A DNA stretch of 64,000 bases from Fistularia commersonii (Eukaryota > Chordata > Actinopteri > Syngnathiformes > Fistulariidae), in contig JBBMNZ010000019.1 of assembly GCA_037954325.1 (NCBI GenBank), positions 14,805,001-14,869,000 of the forward strand, given 5' to 3'. Made by a program: the position numbers and the translations under genes. Under the pieces are notes generated by a model that was not told where the DNA came from, did no database searches, and was given only the letters and a program-made list of their open reading frames with translations. Shown here piece after piece: positions 55,778-64,000 of the stretch. The first letter of the stretch is position 1, and every line of letters begins with the position of its first letter.

Positions 55778-56290
55778 TTCATTCAATAATTCCTTCATTC
55801 ATTATCAATACCAGTCGGTAACATGGGGGTGCCGGAGGGTGTCCCAGCTGTCACCGGTCGCCTGTCAGTCACAGGTCCACCTATATACAGACATATATCC
55901 ATTCACCCTCTCATTCAATCGTAAAAAAACATAAATCATACGCTGTCATTCCTTTACGTCTTATATAGACAATCAAACATTCAAACGTCACATGGAAATA
56001 TATAACCTTTCACTCACTCATTCATCCACACGTCACATTGAGACAAACAACTATTCACTTTCTCATTTATTCATTAGTCTTAATGACACAACCATTCCCT
56101 CTCTCACAATCGATATAGAAATGTCAGTTACCCTCTCATTCGCACATATAAAACATACATCGATCACTTCTGCATTCACACATTATATTGAGACAAACAA
56201 CCATCCACTCACTTATTCACCAGTCATATAGAAAAATATAACCTTTCACCCTCATTTACATGTCAGATAAAGACATGAGAATTCAGTGTC
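55778..56290 (-). repeat. SINE-like repeat with a second module expansion
   Basis: It opens with ATTCATTCAATAATTCC and CATTCATTATCAATACCAG, and the GTGTCCCAGCTGTCACCGGT body is recognisable. From 55898 to 56270 variants of CATTCACCCTCTCATTCA recur about every 35-42 bp (for example near 55906, 56009, 56051, 56091, 56128, 56203 and 56245). The spacer contains ATATAGAGACAAACAA-like words. The head is missing. Confidence 0.75.
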
Positions 56291-56400
56291 AAACAGTCAA
56301 ACAGCAGCAGCGCTAAACACTGCACCGCTGCAACACTATTTTATCTTATTCTTATTTCTTATGCTTTGCCTGACAAGAAGAGATGTAAACCCTGCATCAA

Positions 56401-56401
<1 letters not shown>

Positions 56402-56444
<43 letters not shown>

Positions 56445-56452
56445 TGTATAAA
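56402..56452. repeat. (TA)n microsatellite
   Basis: About 18 TA units with one slip, then ATATATGTATA. Confidence 0.95.
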
Positions 56453-56664
56453 GATAGAATAGGACAGGATAGGATAAAATAGAATGCGCATGGAGTTGCA
56501 CAATGGGGAAATTCAATTTGCACAACAGAAAGTGGACAGTGCGTGAGAGGTATTTTAAATATAGTAAAAAAAAATAAAAATATTAACAATGTTGTGCCCA
56601 AAAAACTGAAAAAGTAGCAGCAGACAACAGCAGGGTGTTCTAAAAGCAGCTGGAAGCAAGGACC

Positions 56665-56739
<75 letters not shown>

Positions 56740-57120
56740 ACTTGAACTATCAACAATTTATGTATAGTTTGCAAAATGATACTAAAGTGATACTCTGCGT
56801 GTACTGGACAAACAGAGGAATGTAGATCTTTCTCAAAATCCAACGATGACATGAAAATATCAAATAATGATAATATAGTACAAATTTGCAGTAAAGTGCA
56901 ACAGTAAACATTAAACTATAAGGTATAAAGTATAAAGTGCACACAGTCACAGACTGATTTGATGGCATGAGAGAGGAGCGGTGCAGTTCAGTGCAAAGGT
57001 CAGTAAGTAGTACCATTGAGGTGCGTGGAGCAATAACAACATGATGGTTTTCTCTGTGACGGTGCAAACTAGCAGGAGTGCAAAAAGAGTAGTAATAAAC
57101 TGACATTCTGCATGTTTTTG
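56453..57120 (-). mobile_element. LINE 3' UTR (CR1/L2 group), minus strand
   Basis: ATAGAATAGGACAGGATAGG, then TGGAGTTGCACAATGGGGAA and ATTCAATTTGCAC are, in reverse, the common CR1-group ending with a repeated ATCC/TATCC tail. GTGCAAAGGTCAGTAAGTAG and repeated AGTGCA words continue it. An A run plus (TA)n (56668-56737) interrupts. No coding part. Confidence 0.5.
56668..56738. repeat. (A)n(TA)n compound microsatellite
   Basis: About 31 A followed by about 20 TA units. The second (TA)n run within 300 bp. Confidence 0.95.
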
Positions 57121-57248
57121 GAGAGAAAAAGACTCTATGAGAATTAGAATAGAATATGGAGCCCCTCTCTCACCCCGATGAACCGCACTTCTGAAGCTGC
57201 AGCTGCATGATTAAATCACTTCGAATCAAAGCATATGCAGCGACGGTT
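57121..57248. other. Spacer
   Basis: Nothing recognised. Confidence 0.35.
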
Positions 57249-57250
57249 AT

Positions 57251-57299
<49 letters not shown>

Positions 57300-57301
57300 C
57301 A
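57249..57301. repeat. (CA)n microsatellite
   Basis: About 25 CA units with one GC. Confidence 0.95.
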
Positions 57302-57934
57302 CTTGCAAACACAAGGGAGCTTAAGAGCAGCCAGCTGTGGTTCGATGAAGGCGCCCTGATACATGGACACCCGAAGTTTATGTGCAACAATCTCGCAAAG
57401 GTCACAATTGAAACTTACCACCTTTTAATCCCTTCCATATAAATTCATGGTGAAACAACATCAATCTCGTAACCAGAAGTGATAAAAACCACCAGAACCT
57501 AAAATGTAAAAATCCACTCAGAGCTTTTACTACTATTTCGAAACCAAAATATGTGAACGCTCTTTCCCGCTGCAGCCACTTTCCATCAATGTGCTGTTTT
57601 GTGCCCGATGTGTTGATTGGTGCTCATGAGCGTGCATGTGTGCAGAAGGTGTGACCTCGGGAACAATTCCGGTGCTTTACGGGTTGTAAAGATGCTTTGA
57701 AATATGTCAACCTCCTCTTATCGGGATTCTAGAGTTCAAGCAACCTTGCGTTTTCCTGACACACAACACACACGCACAAACTTGACCTTGCCAAATAAGC
57801 CTTCAAATAAACAGTCTTTTTCATTTATTTTTTTTTATTCTTATTCCTCCTGTCATCCAGAGGGGCTGGCTGAAAACTACAATACTTTTCTTCTTGGTGT
57901 ATTTCTGCAGCATAGGTGTTCGTTTACACATATA
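57302..57934. other. Unassigned sequence
   Basis: Unique-looking AT-rich DNA with no gene or element recognised. Confidence 0.4.
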
Positions 57935-57944
57935 TACATACGGT

Positions 57945-57991
<47 letters not shown>

Positions 57992-58002
57992 TATGTATAT
58001 AG
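57935..58002. repeat. (ACATAT)n minisatellite
   Basis: About eight hexamer units ACATAT after a degenerate start, ending in ATATATGTATAT. The next LINE copy begins right at its end. Confidence 0.9.
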
Positions 58003-58975
58003 AAGTACAGGGTAGAGGGAAGTGCACTTTGCTTTTGTAGATCTACTGTACAAAAAGCATACAACAGGGTGCCATGAGAGGAACTGTATTTCTGTATGAG
58101 GAACTCTGGAGTGGCAGAGAGGTATGTTAGTGCAAGACATGTATGCTAGATGTGAGACAGTGGTGAGGTGTGCCCTAGGCATGATAGAGAAGTTGGAGGT
58201 GGGACCACATCAAGTGTCAGCTGTGGGCCTCTTCTTGTTCGCAGTGATGATAGGCAGGCTGACAAATGAGGTTCGAAAGGAATCTCCGTGAACTATGATG
58301 TCTGCAGATGACATTTTGTTTTGGGTGAGAGCATGGAACAGGCGGATGGAAATCAAAAGAGGAGGAGGTATGCTCTGGAAAGGGGAGGATTTAAGGTTTG
58401 TCGCAGCAGGATGGAATATATGTGTGTGAATAAGAAGGATCCAAGTGGTTGGAGACCACAGGGAGTGGAGATGAAGGAGTCGGACAATTTTAAGTATTTA
58501 GAGTCAACAGTCCAAGGCAACAGAGAGGTTGGAGAAGAGTTGAAGAAACAGATTCGAGCAGGTTGGAACAGGTGGAGAAAAGGTGGTAAAGATTGAGAGG
58601 TAAGGTGCTCAAGTAGTAGCCCAAGGTGTAGTAGAAATTGAGCTTCTCTTTGAGTGCAAGGTGGACTAATAGGATCAGCAATGAGTCCATCAGAGAGACA
58701 ACACATGCTAGATGTTTCAGAGATAAAGTCAGACTGAGATGGTTTGGACATATTCAGATGAGGGACAGTGAGGATCTGGGTAGAAGGATGCTGATGTTGG
58801 AACTGCCAGGCAGGAGATCTCGAAGAAAACCACACTGGAGACTTACTGATGGAGTGAAAAAGGACATAAAGTTAGTGGTGCAAGAGAAGAATGGGATACT
58901 GGGAATAGGGTAAGATGGGGAAGGTCGATTTTCTGTGGTGACCCTTGAAAGGAGAATCTGAAAGAAGAAGACATT
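58003..58975 (+). mobile_element. RTE-like LINE, 3' third
   Basis: It begins at the segment deleted from the 14.8-kb copy. The DNA reads a GTACAGGGTAGAGGGAAGTG word, then GTAGATCTACTGTACAAAAA (a changed motif A), CATGAGAGGAACTG and the active-site box SADD (58301-58312). ERGGFKVCRSRMEYMCVN and WRPQGVEMKESDNFKYLEST (58390-58505), KKQIRAGWNRWRKG, then FRDKVRLRWFGHIQMRDSED (58713-58772) and GRRSRRKPHWR follow. The 3' end is TTCTGTGGTGACCCTTGAAA with a GAAAGAAGAAG tail. Confidence 0.88.
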
Positions 58976-59942
58976 TACTGCATCATCCTCCAAAACAGAA
59001 CAAACCTTACAAGAGTATCTTCACTCTGAGTCACCCAAACATTGTAAAGTCCAACTGTTGTGTTGGAACATTGAGGAGTAACCATCCACTACTCAAGTAT
59101 GTCACCGTCTCATCAGGGTTGGATTTGAGGAAACTGCTAGAATCATGTCTCGAAGCTGCTGTGAGGCTCTGATGGCGTTTAGTCCGATTAGGTCATTAAC
59201 GCCAGGCTCAAAGAAAAGTATTAGGCCGATGCAGATATGAACAGTTTGCCGAGCAGCTTCATTACTGCCAGCTGGCAGCGGTTGAGAAACATTGGGGTGG
59301 TGACCGCCATGGGTAACCTGTAGGGAACGGACACCCCATATGTGCACGCACATGTGCACACATAAGATAGAATGGTGAGCAAGCAGGTCCATATGTTGGA
59401 GAGCCAGAATGAAAGTCATGCCTCTACCGGCACTGAGAGGAGCATTTTTTTCTTTATGGGTATCATGGAGGTGAACGTTTCGGGAGGAGGCGGAGGTGGT
59501 GTTTGGCTGCCCGGCCATGTGGCGACGTCAGGGTCATGTCAAGCCCGACTGACTTCGGTTTATGAAGGAAGTTGACCTTCAGCTTGTTGCTTTCAATAGA
59601 CTTTGTCCTGGTTGGTTAACACCAGATGAACACATATGTCTCTCTGAGGCCACAGTCAGCAGGACAGTACTCCACCCAATGATTGGTGAGTACTCTTGTG
59701 CAGTTCATATCATGACATATAGTGCAGCTGCAGAGGAAAAAAAAAAACAAAACAAACTACCTTCACCGGTTCCTCCTTCCATCGATCTTTAAAAGGATTT
59801 CATGGAGAGACCAGTCCATGGTTGAAAAGCTCTGACAAAAACATACAACATAAAAGCAAACATACTTTTAAGCTCCTCAGCAAAGCAAAGGCTCAAGAAA
59901 AGTAGCATATTAAGTAGCATATTAGTCGAAAGTAACTGTCGT
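58976..59942. other. Unassigned sequence
   Basis: No gene is supported. Frames up to 138 codons on the minus strand (59102-59518) show no motif. An A run is at 59740-59749. No repeat words. Confidence 0.4.
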
Positions 59943-59944
59943 AA

Positions 59945-60165
59945 ACCGGATGGCGGCACAGTGGTTTGCACTTCTGTTGCACAATAAGAAGGACCCTGGT
60001 TGGATTCTGACAAGAAGGAGTCTCCATGTTCTCCCCGTGTCTGATCTCGGGGTTCGCCAGTTTCCTCCAGTCAAATGAACCCCAAAAATGACTGTCTGCC
60101 TTGACTGCAGAATAAGTGATATAGACAGTGAATCAAAGGATGGATGAATGATTGAGTAAATATAA
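59945..60165 (+). repeat. SINE-like fish repeat, direct copy with recognisable pol III-like boxes
   Basis: The head reads GGCGGCACAGTGGTTTGCAC, then CCCTGGTTGGATTC. The second resembles a pol III B box (GGTTCGANTCC with changes) about 45 bp after an A box-like TGGCGGCACAGTGG. Then TCTCCATGTTCTCCCCGTGT, a GTTTCCTCCAG block, and a tail ATGGATGAATGATTGAG. It is one of the two best head-containing copies. Confidence 0.7.
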
Positions 60166-60359
60166 ACAATTATAAGGGCATTGTTGCAACCGTGGCAGAA
60201 TTACGCAGCACTGTGAATTTTTTTTTCCTTTCAGCACAAACAAAACAAACAAACAAACAAGAGAATAATATTTTCCAGAGAAATGTAAATTCAAGTTAAA
60301 ACTTATGCATCCTTTTTTTTTTTTTGTTTTCACATTCATATTTGAGTTGAATCGCAGTC
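60166..60359. other. Spacer with T run
   Basis: A CAAA array is at 60236-60260 and a T run at 60312-60326. No gene. Confidence 0.4.
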
Positions 60360-60960
60360 ATGTTTTTCATTGACCGAAGGGGCGGGGCCATCTATCATCC
60401 TCGTATATAACTTTTTGTTGGACAGCCAATCCATTGCGAGTGATGCAAAATCTTTGGATGGACGACTGCCACGCCGGATACCATCACTTCTGAACAATAT
60501 CGATATTTTTTTTCTTCCAAACGGCCTCTTGATGAATCACCGCTCTCAAGTTGCCATGGCTTCTCTGAAAAATCAACAGAAATATTGTTCAACGGCTTCT
60601 CAGCCCCGATGTTATTGTTGTTTGAAAGCAGTCAAATTATATATTTGGCGTCGGCTTCATTTACACGAGTCTTTTCTTTGACACCAGACAAGACGGCGGA
60701 GATGAAACGCTGCTTTTATTTGGTATCATTAACAAACTGCTGCGTAGCAGCGTTCGCTTTGAAGCTCTCTGCTGATAATGTCATTATTTTGGAACCACGG
60801 CGCCTTCTGGGAAAGTCAACGTGAATTCAGATGAATGACAAAGGCTGCTGGACGGGCGATTGATATAAATCATCAATCACTCCGAAAATGAAACATTGAC
60901 CAACGGCCGTAGCTAAATAAATACGTAGCCATGGCTAAAGCCCTGCTCCTCCTCGCGCAA
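60360..60960. other. High-complexity unique stretch, best candidate for a conserved non-coding element
   Basis: It is free of repeat words and of coding motifs. Near its end GATTGAT and ATCAATC (60858-60864 and 60872-60878) form an inverted pair around ATAAATC. On the minus strand this reads TGATTGATGATTTATATC, matching PBX-HOX composite consensus (TGATTNAT) twice in overlap. A CTGCTGCGTAGCAGC palindrome is near 60740. Function is inferred from motifs only. Confidence 0.35.
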
Positions 60961-62119
60961 GAACTTTCTCTCTGTACACACACACAAGTAAACATCGAAA
61001 AAGTGAAATGTTCTCACACTCCTGAGAAGCTTAGAGGCTTGCGGTGCCTCAGTCCAAGAGTCCAGGTGGGTTGCTAGAAGACCTTGTGTGTTTTCGGTGT
61101 AGGAGATGCATAATGCCATGCCAACTAAGGTATGGACGTTTACAATAGACGGCAAGGCAGCTATCAAACCTGCAGCAAAAATCCTGGTTTTGGCTTCGTA
61201 CCCCGACTCTCCTCACTGCCAGCCAGAATGACACATTTGTCTTCCTCTTTTTCTGTTCATTCCTTTTCCCGCAGGCTCGATAAAATAGTTTTTGCAAATT
61301 TCAACTTTGCATTTCTATTCATCATTTTCTACTGTTTTGCAAGAGCCTGCAAAGAGATGTAATTTTCTAAACACACACACACACACACACACACACAATA
61401 TGATTTTTTTTTTCATTTTTATTAATTAATATATTTGCCTCGATTAATCACAGGGAAAAATGACAAAATCATGAATGAATAAATATACGATTTAAATACA
61501 TAAATAAGTAAACAAATAAATAAATGTAAAAAATAAATGGTTGTATGTGTCTATATGTCAAAATAAACCCTGATCTTGCTGATAAGGGTTTAGTGGTAAA
61601 TGTAATGAATGAATTAAAAAAAGATGAAATAAGAACACATTTCAGCCACTTTTGTTTCAGAGAAACAAAAGTTCAATTTAATTTAAAGAATGCAATTTCT
61701 ATATCCAACCAGTTTGTAATATTTCATCTATAAGGGTCCGGATTAATTAGTTGTTTACTTTTTTATATATCCACTTCCTATCTTCATAACAAATCTAGAC
61801 ATATATATTATGGAGATAACAGAATACCTCTGAAATACTGTGTTACATCTGTTAAGGAAAGCATGTATGACCGTGTGCGTTAATTTGTGTGCAATTTTTT
61901 GTAGTTTTTGTCCGACCTGTATTGGTGGTAGACTAACATAGATATATCACGTAGGCACGAAGCACTGTAAATGTTAAAGGTTACATTTCCCAAATGTTTC
62001 CTGGAGGACGCAGAGAAGTGTGTTGATCTTTAAAAAAACAAATCAAACAAACAAACAAAAAACAAAACAAAACAGACAATTCATAGGATTGTGTCCAGGA
62101 AGCTATAAACACACACGCT
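60961..62119. other. Unassigned, AT-rich
   Basis: A (CA)n tract is at 61371-61397, AAATA-type repeats at 61485-61530 and (CAAA)n at 62040-62072. No gene or element. Confidence 0.4.
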
Positions 62120-62760
62120 ATTAGTCACCAAGGTCTTCTTCTGTTGAACCATCTTCCAACCTCCATCTGGGGGCAGACACCCACTCTTCAGGTTTCAAAC
62201 TTTCTATTTTTTCGTTCTGGCAACTGAACTTTAATTTCATCCCTTGTGGATGTTTCAGCCTTCATCCGAGAGGCTGATTCTGTTCAGATGACCTATGGGG
62301 TGTTACCTAACAGACCTGCCAGGGTTGTGGATGGGTCTAGGTTATGGGGGCTTGTTATATAAATGGAAGAGTTGATCAGCAGAAAATAGGCGGGAGGGCG
62401 TTGTTATGCTAATAGATGTCGTTTGGTGGGGACAAAGGAGCAACTTTTAGGGACTGGAATGTGAAAAGGTGAAGGCTGAGGAATGAAACCTGCTGGATCC
62501 CTTGGACTGAGGCCCAGGAGGATCTTTCCCAGATCAGACCAAGATCGGTTTTGGTGTTGATCCCCAGTGCGACGTTGGATGTTGGCGAAAGGTTGTGTCT
62601 GAGCCCTCCTCCTTTTGACAAAGATGGCTTCTTTGACTGTCTTCTCTGGCCAGAATACGGACATTGCTGTCTTTGGATGAATGATTCTTATCCTTCAGGT
62701 GTAGGTGGACCACGAAGTCCTGTCCTGAAGGGGCGGCTCTCAATCCTTTATCGTTGCTTA
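62120..62760 (-). mobile_element. Retroelement C-terminus and 3' end, Penelope-like
   Basis: On the minus strand three frames carry successive pieces of one protein: VHLHLKDKNHSSKDSNVRIL then ARED, next VKEAIFVKRRR, next KGGGLRHNLSPT. The ARED...KEAI.VK...GGGLRH-LS order is that of the C-terminal end of a retroelement protein common in fish, which I take to be a Penelope-like element. The untranslated part (62130-62370) is shared with 11440-11735. Two frameshifts make it inactive. Confidence 0.55.
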
Positions 62761-62770
62761 TAGTTAGCAC
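62534..62770 (-). pseudogene. C-terminal coding remnant of the Penelope-like element
   Basis: This is the first of the three frames. It contains GQDFVVHLHLKDKNHS, then SNVRILAREDSQ, after which homology passes to other frames (62404-62664 and 62409-62621). In Penelope-like elements this region lies next to or in the GIY-YIG endonuclease, but the GIY-YIG signature itself is not visible here, so the assignment is tentative. Confidence 0.45.
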
Positions 62771-63085
62771 TAGGGTAGCCTTTGATTAGCCTCTCTTATT
62801 CCTCTCACTCCTCCAATCCTGTCTGCACTCATGCCCCTTCATCGGTGCATGATTGTAGCCTCATGTCTTCTACTGAGACTGTGAGCTCCCTTTTCACATG
62901 GCTTGATCTTCTGCAGTGTCTCGCCAGGTGTCCACTATCGCCACAACCAGTCAAAGCAGAAGGCCGTCCCACGTTGAGCTGGGATCTGTCCAAGGTTTCT
63001 GCCCCGTAAGGGACAGTTTTTCCTCAGCACCTTTGCCCGAGGACCCGAGGAATGTAGATCATCTTAAAGAGTGCGGCTCAGTCCT
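62761..63085 (+). mobile_element. L2 3'-UTR-like fragment
   Basis: TCTGCACTCATGCCCCTTCA, GGTGCATGATTGTAGCC, GGCTTGATCTTCTGCAGTG, GAAGGCCGTCCCACGTTGAG and AAGGTTTCTGCCCCGTAAGG follow the order of the L2 untranslated region at 31.8-32.1 and 35.2-35.4 kb. No coding part. Confidence 0.6.
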
Positions 63086-64000
63086 GCTCTACGTAGAAAG
63101 TGTCATCAAACAACTGCTCTTTGATTTGGTGCCATGGACAAAAAAATGTGACTTCATAAATCAAGGAACTCCTCTTTGCACGAATCCCAACTTCCATCAC
63201 CAAGGAATTTGCAGCTTCCTCCCAACTTACTCTGATCACTGATGACTTCATCCCACTTGTTTTTTCTGGGTCCTTCCTTAACGTATCTGTGGGGTTCTCC
63301 CAGAACTATCCTACAGTTCCTTGACACGCCAATGGCATTTCCTGTAGAGTCTGCCAAAGCATACCGTAAGATTTGACAGGTCGAACGAGTGGCGTCTCAC
63401 CAGTAAAAATGACATTGAAGAATTCAAAGGCATGCGGTGCGTTCAAGGCTTGTCGGGTATTTCGATGCTCAGCGTAGCACACGTGACAATAACAGGCGCG
63501 TGATTCTCTTTGGAATTCACTCAGCCGTCTTCCAGGCTTCATTGACCGTGGCACAATGACATCCCTTTGTGATGTTTTTTTTTCCTTTTTTTTTTTTTTT
63601 TTTTCAAAAAGTGCTTCATTACAGTTTTGAAGCTTTTTTTTATAGAGGCTACATTTGCAAATATGCATGTGGCATTTTTATTTTTTTTCATTTTTATTCA
63701 TTTTTTTTTCTGGATGTCCTTCAAAATCTTGACAGTTGATTTGACGGGAAGTGTCACTTGTCAAACGGGTAACTCGAATCCCCTTAAACAGGTGTGTCTT
63801 TTTGTTCAGGGAGAGAATGGCAAAGGGAAATGCGGAGTTGAGGAACGGGACGCTCAGAATTCTGCTCTCTTTTGAGAAGACTTGAAGACGTGAATGGATG
63901 TTCTCAGTTTATATCTGCTGTGCTGTGCTTTTCACTGATACTATGATAATGATAATATTCTCTTTATTAAAGTGCTGTAAAATGGATCTTGAGTACAATG
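63086..64000. other. Unassigned sequence to window end
   Basis: T runs occur at 63567-63604 and around 63685-63713. No gene or element is recognised. The window end cuts no visible feature. Confidence 0.4.

Noticed and set aside
58353..58835. 160-codon minus-strand frame
   Set aside because: It is antisense to an RTE-like LINE whose sense strand carries the conserved motifs. Similar antisense frames over 16220-17569 were rejected for the same reason.
59950..60030. tRNA gene in the SINE-like head
   Set aside because: A and B box-like words are present, but there is no cloverleaf; it is the head of a repeat found elsewhere in the window.

Overview
This is vertebrate nuclear DNA, most likely from a teleost fish, and it reads as a gene-poor, repeat-rich interval. 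The main evidence is the set of retroelements: Rex1-type and Rex3-type LINEs, L2/CR1-type LINEs, a second RTE-like LINE family, and a SINE-like fish repeat ending in (GAATGA/CATT)n. To these are added hAT and Tc1 DNA-transposon pieces and abundant (CA)n, (TA)n and (ATT)n microsatellites. I found no host protein-coding exon, tRNA gene, CRISPR array or operon that I can support. Nearly all open frames that resemble anything are fragments of transposon proteins.

Layout. 1-6 kb: low-information sequence holding a terminal-inverted-repeat element (1078-1662), a reversed SINE-like copy and a well-preserved hAT derivative with a near-perfect 8-bp target duplication and a decayed BED zinc finger (3684-4457). 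6-8.4 kb: a Rex3 copy and a SINE-like copy. 11.4-12.5 kb: minus-strand retroelement 3' ends, one split by a 357-bp hAT MITE with a perfect 8-bp target duplication. 14.4-20.3 kb: a LINE fragment, a 2.7-kb RTE-like LINE, an LTR-like repeat and an interrupted Rex3 copy. 21.5-27.4 kb: CR1/Rex1 fragments and the best-preserved element of the window, a 3-kb Rex1-type LINE with a 575-codon open reverse-transcriptase frame. This LINE is preceded directly by about 109 bp of 28S rRNA sequence. 30.5-32.1 kb: an L2 copy. 33-39 kb: SINE-like copies, Tc1 ends, microsatellites and a SINE whose internal module is expanded into a minisatellite. 39-44 kb: mostly unique sequence with possible regulatory DNA. 44.7-48.65 kb: a terminal-inverted-repeat element split by a 3.2-kb LINE. 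49-64 kb: unique stretches alternating with RTE-like, hAT, SINE-like, LINE-tail and Penelope-like remnants.

Almost every LINE copy is dead, and the reverse-transcriptase active-site box is altered differently in several of them (FADE, FADG, LEDS, SADD). Between the repeats there are compact high-complexity stretches (about 36.8-37.2, 41.0-41.6, 42.3-42.4, 49.5-50.1, 52.2-52.6, 54.2-54.5, 55.5-55.8 and 60.4-60.9 kb) that carry paired or palindromic transcription-factor-like motifs. They are candidates for conserved non-coding elements, but only a cross-species alignment can show that.

Family names rest on recognition of protein and nucleotide motifs, not on a search. Boundaries of degraded copies are approximate, usually within 20-50 bp. 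No clearly new biological system is present. The most unusual items are the 28S-LINE junction, the doubled terminus of the inverted-repeat element, the SINE module expansions and the dyad motifs in unique DNA.
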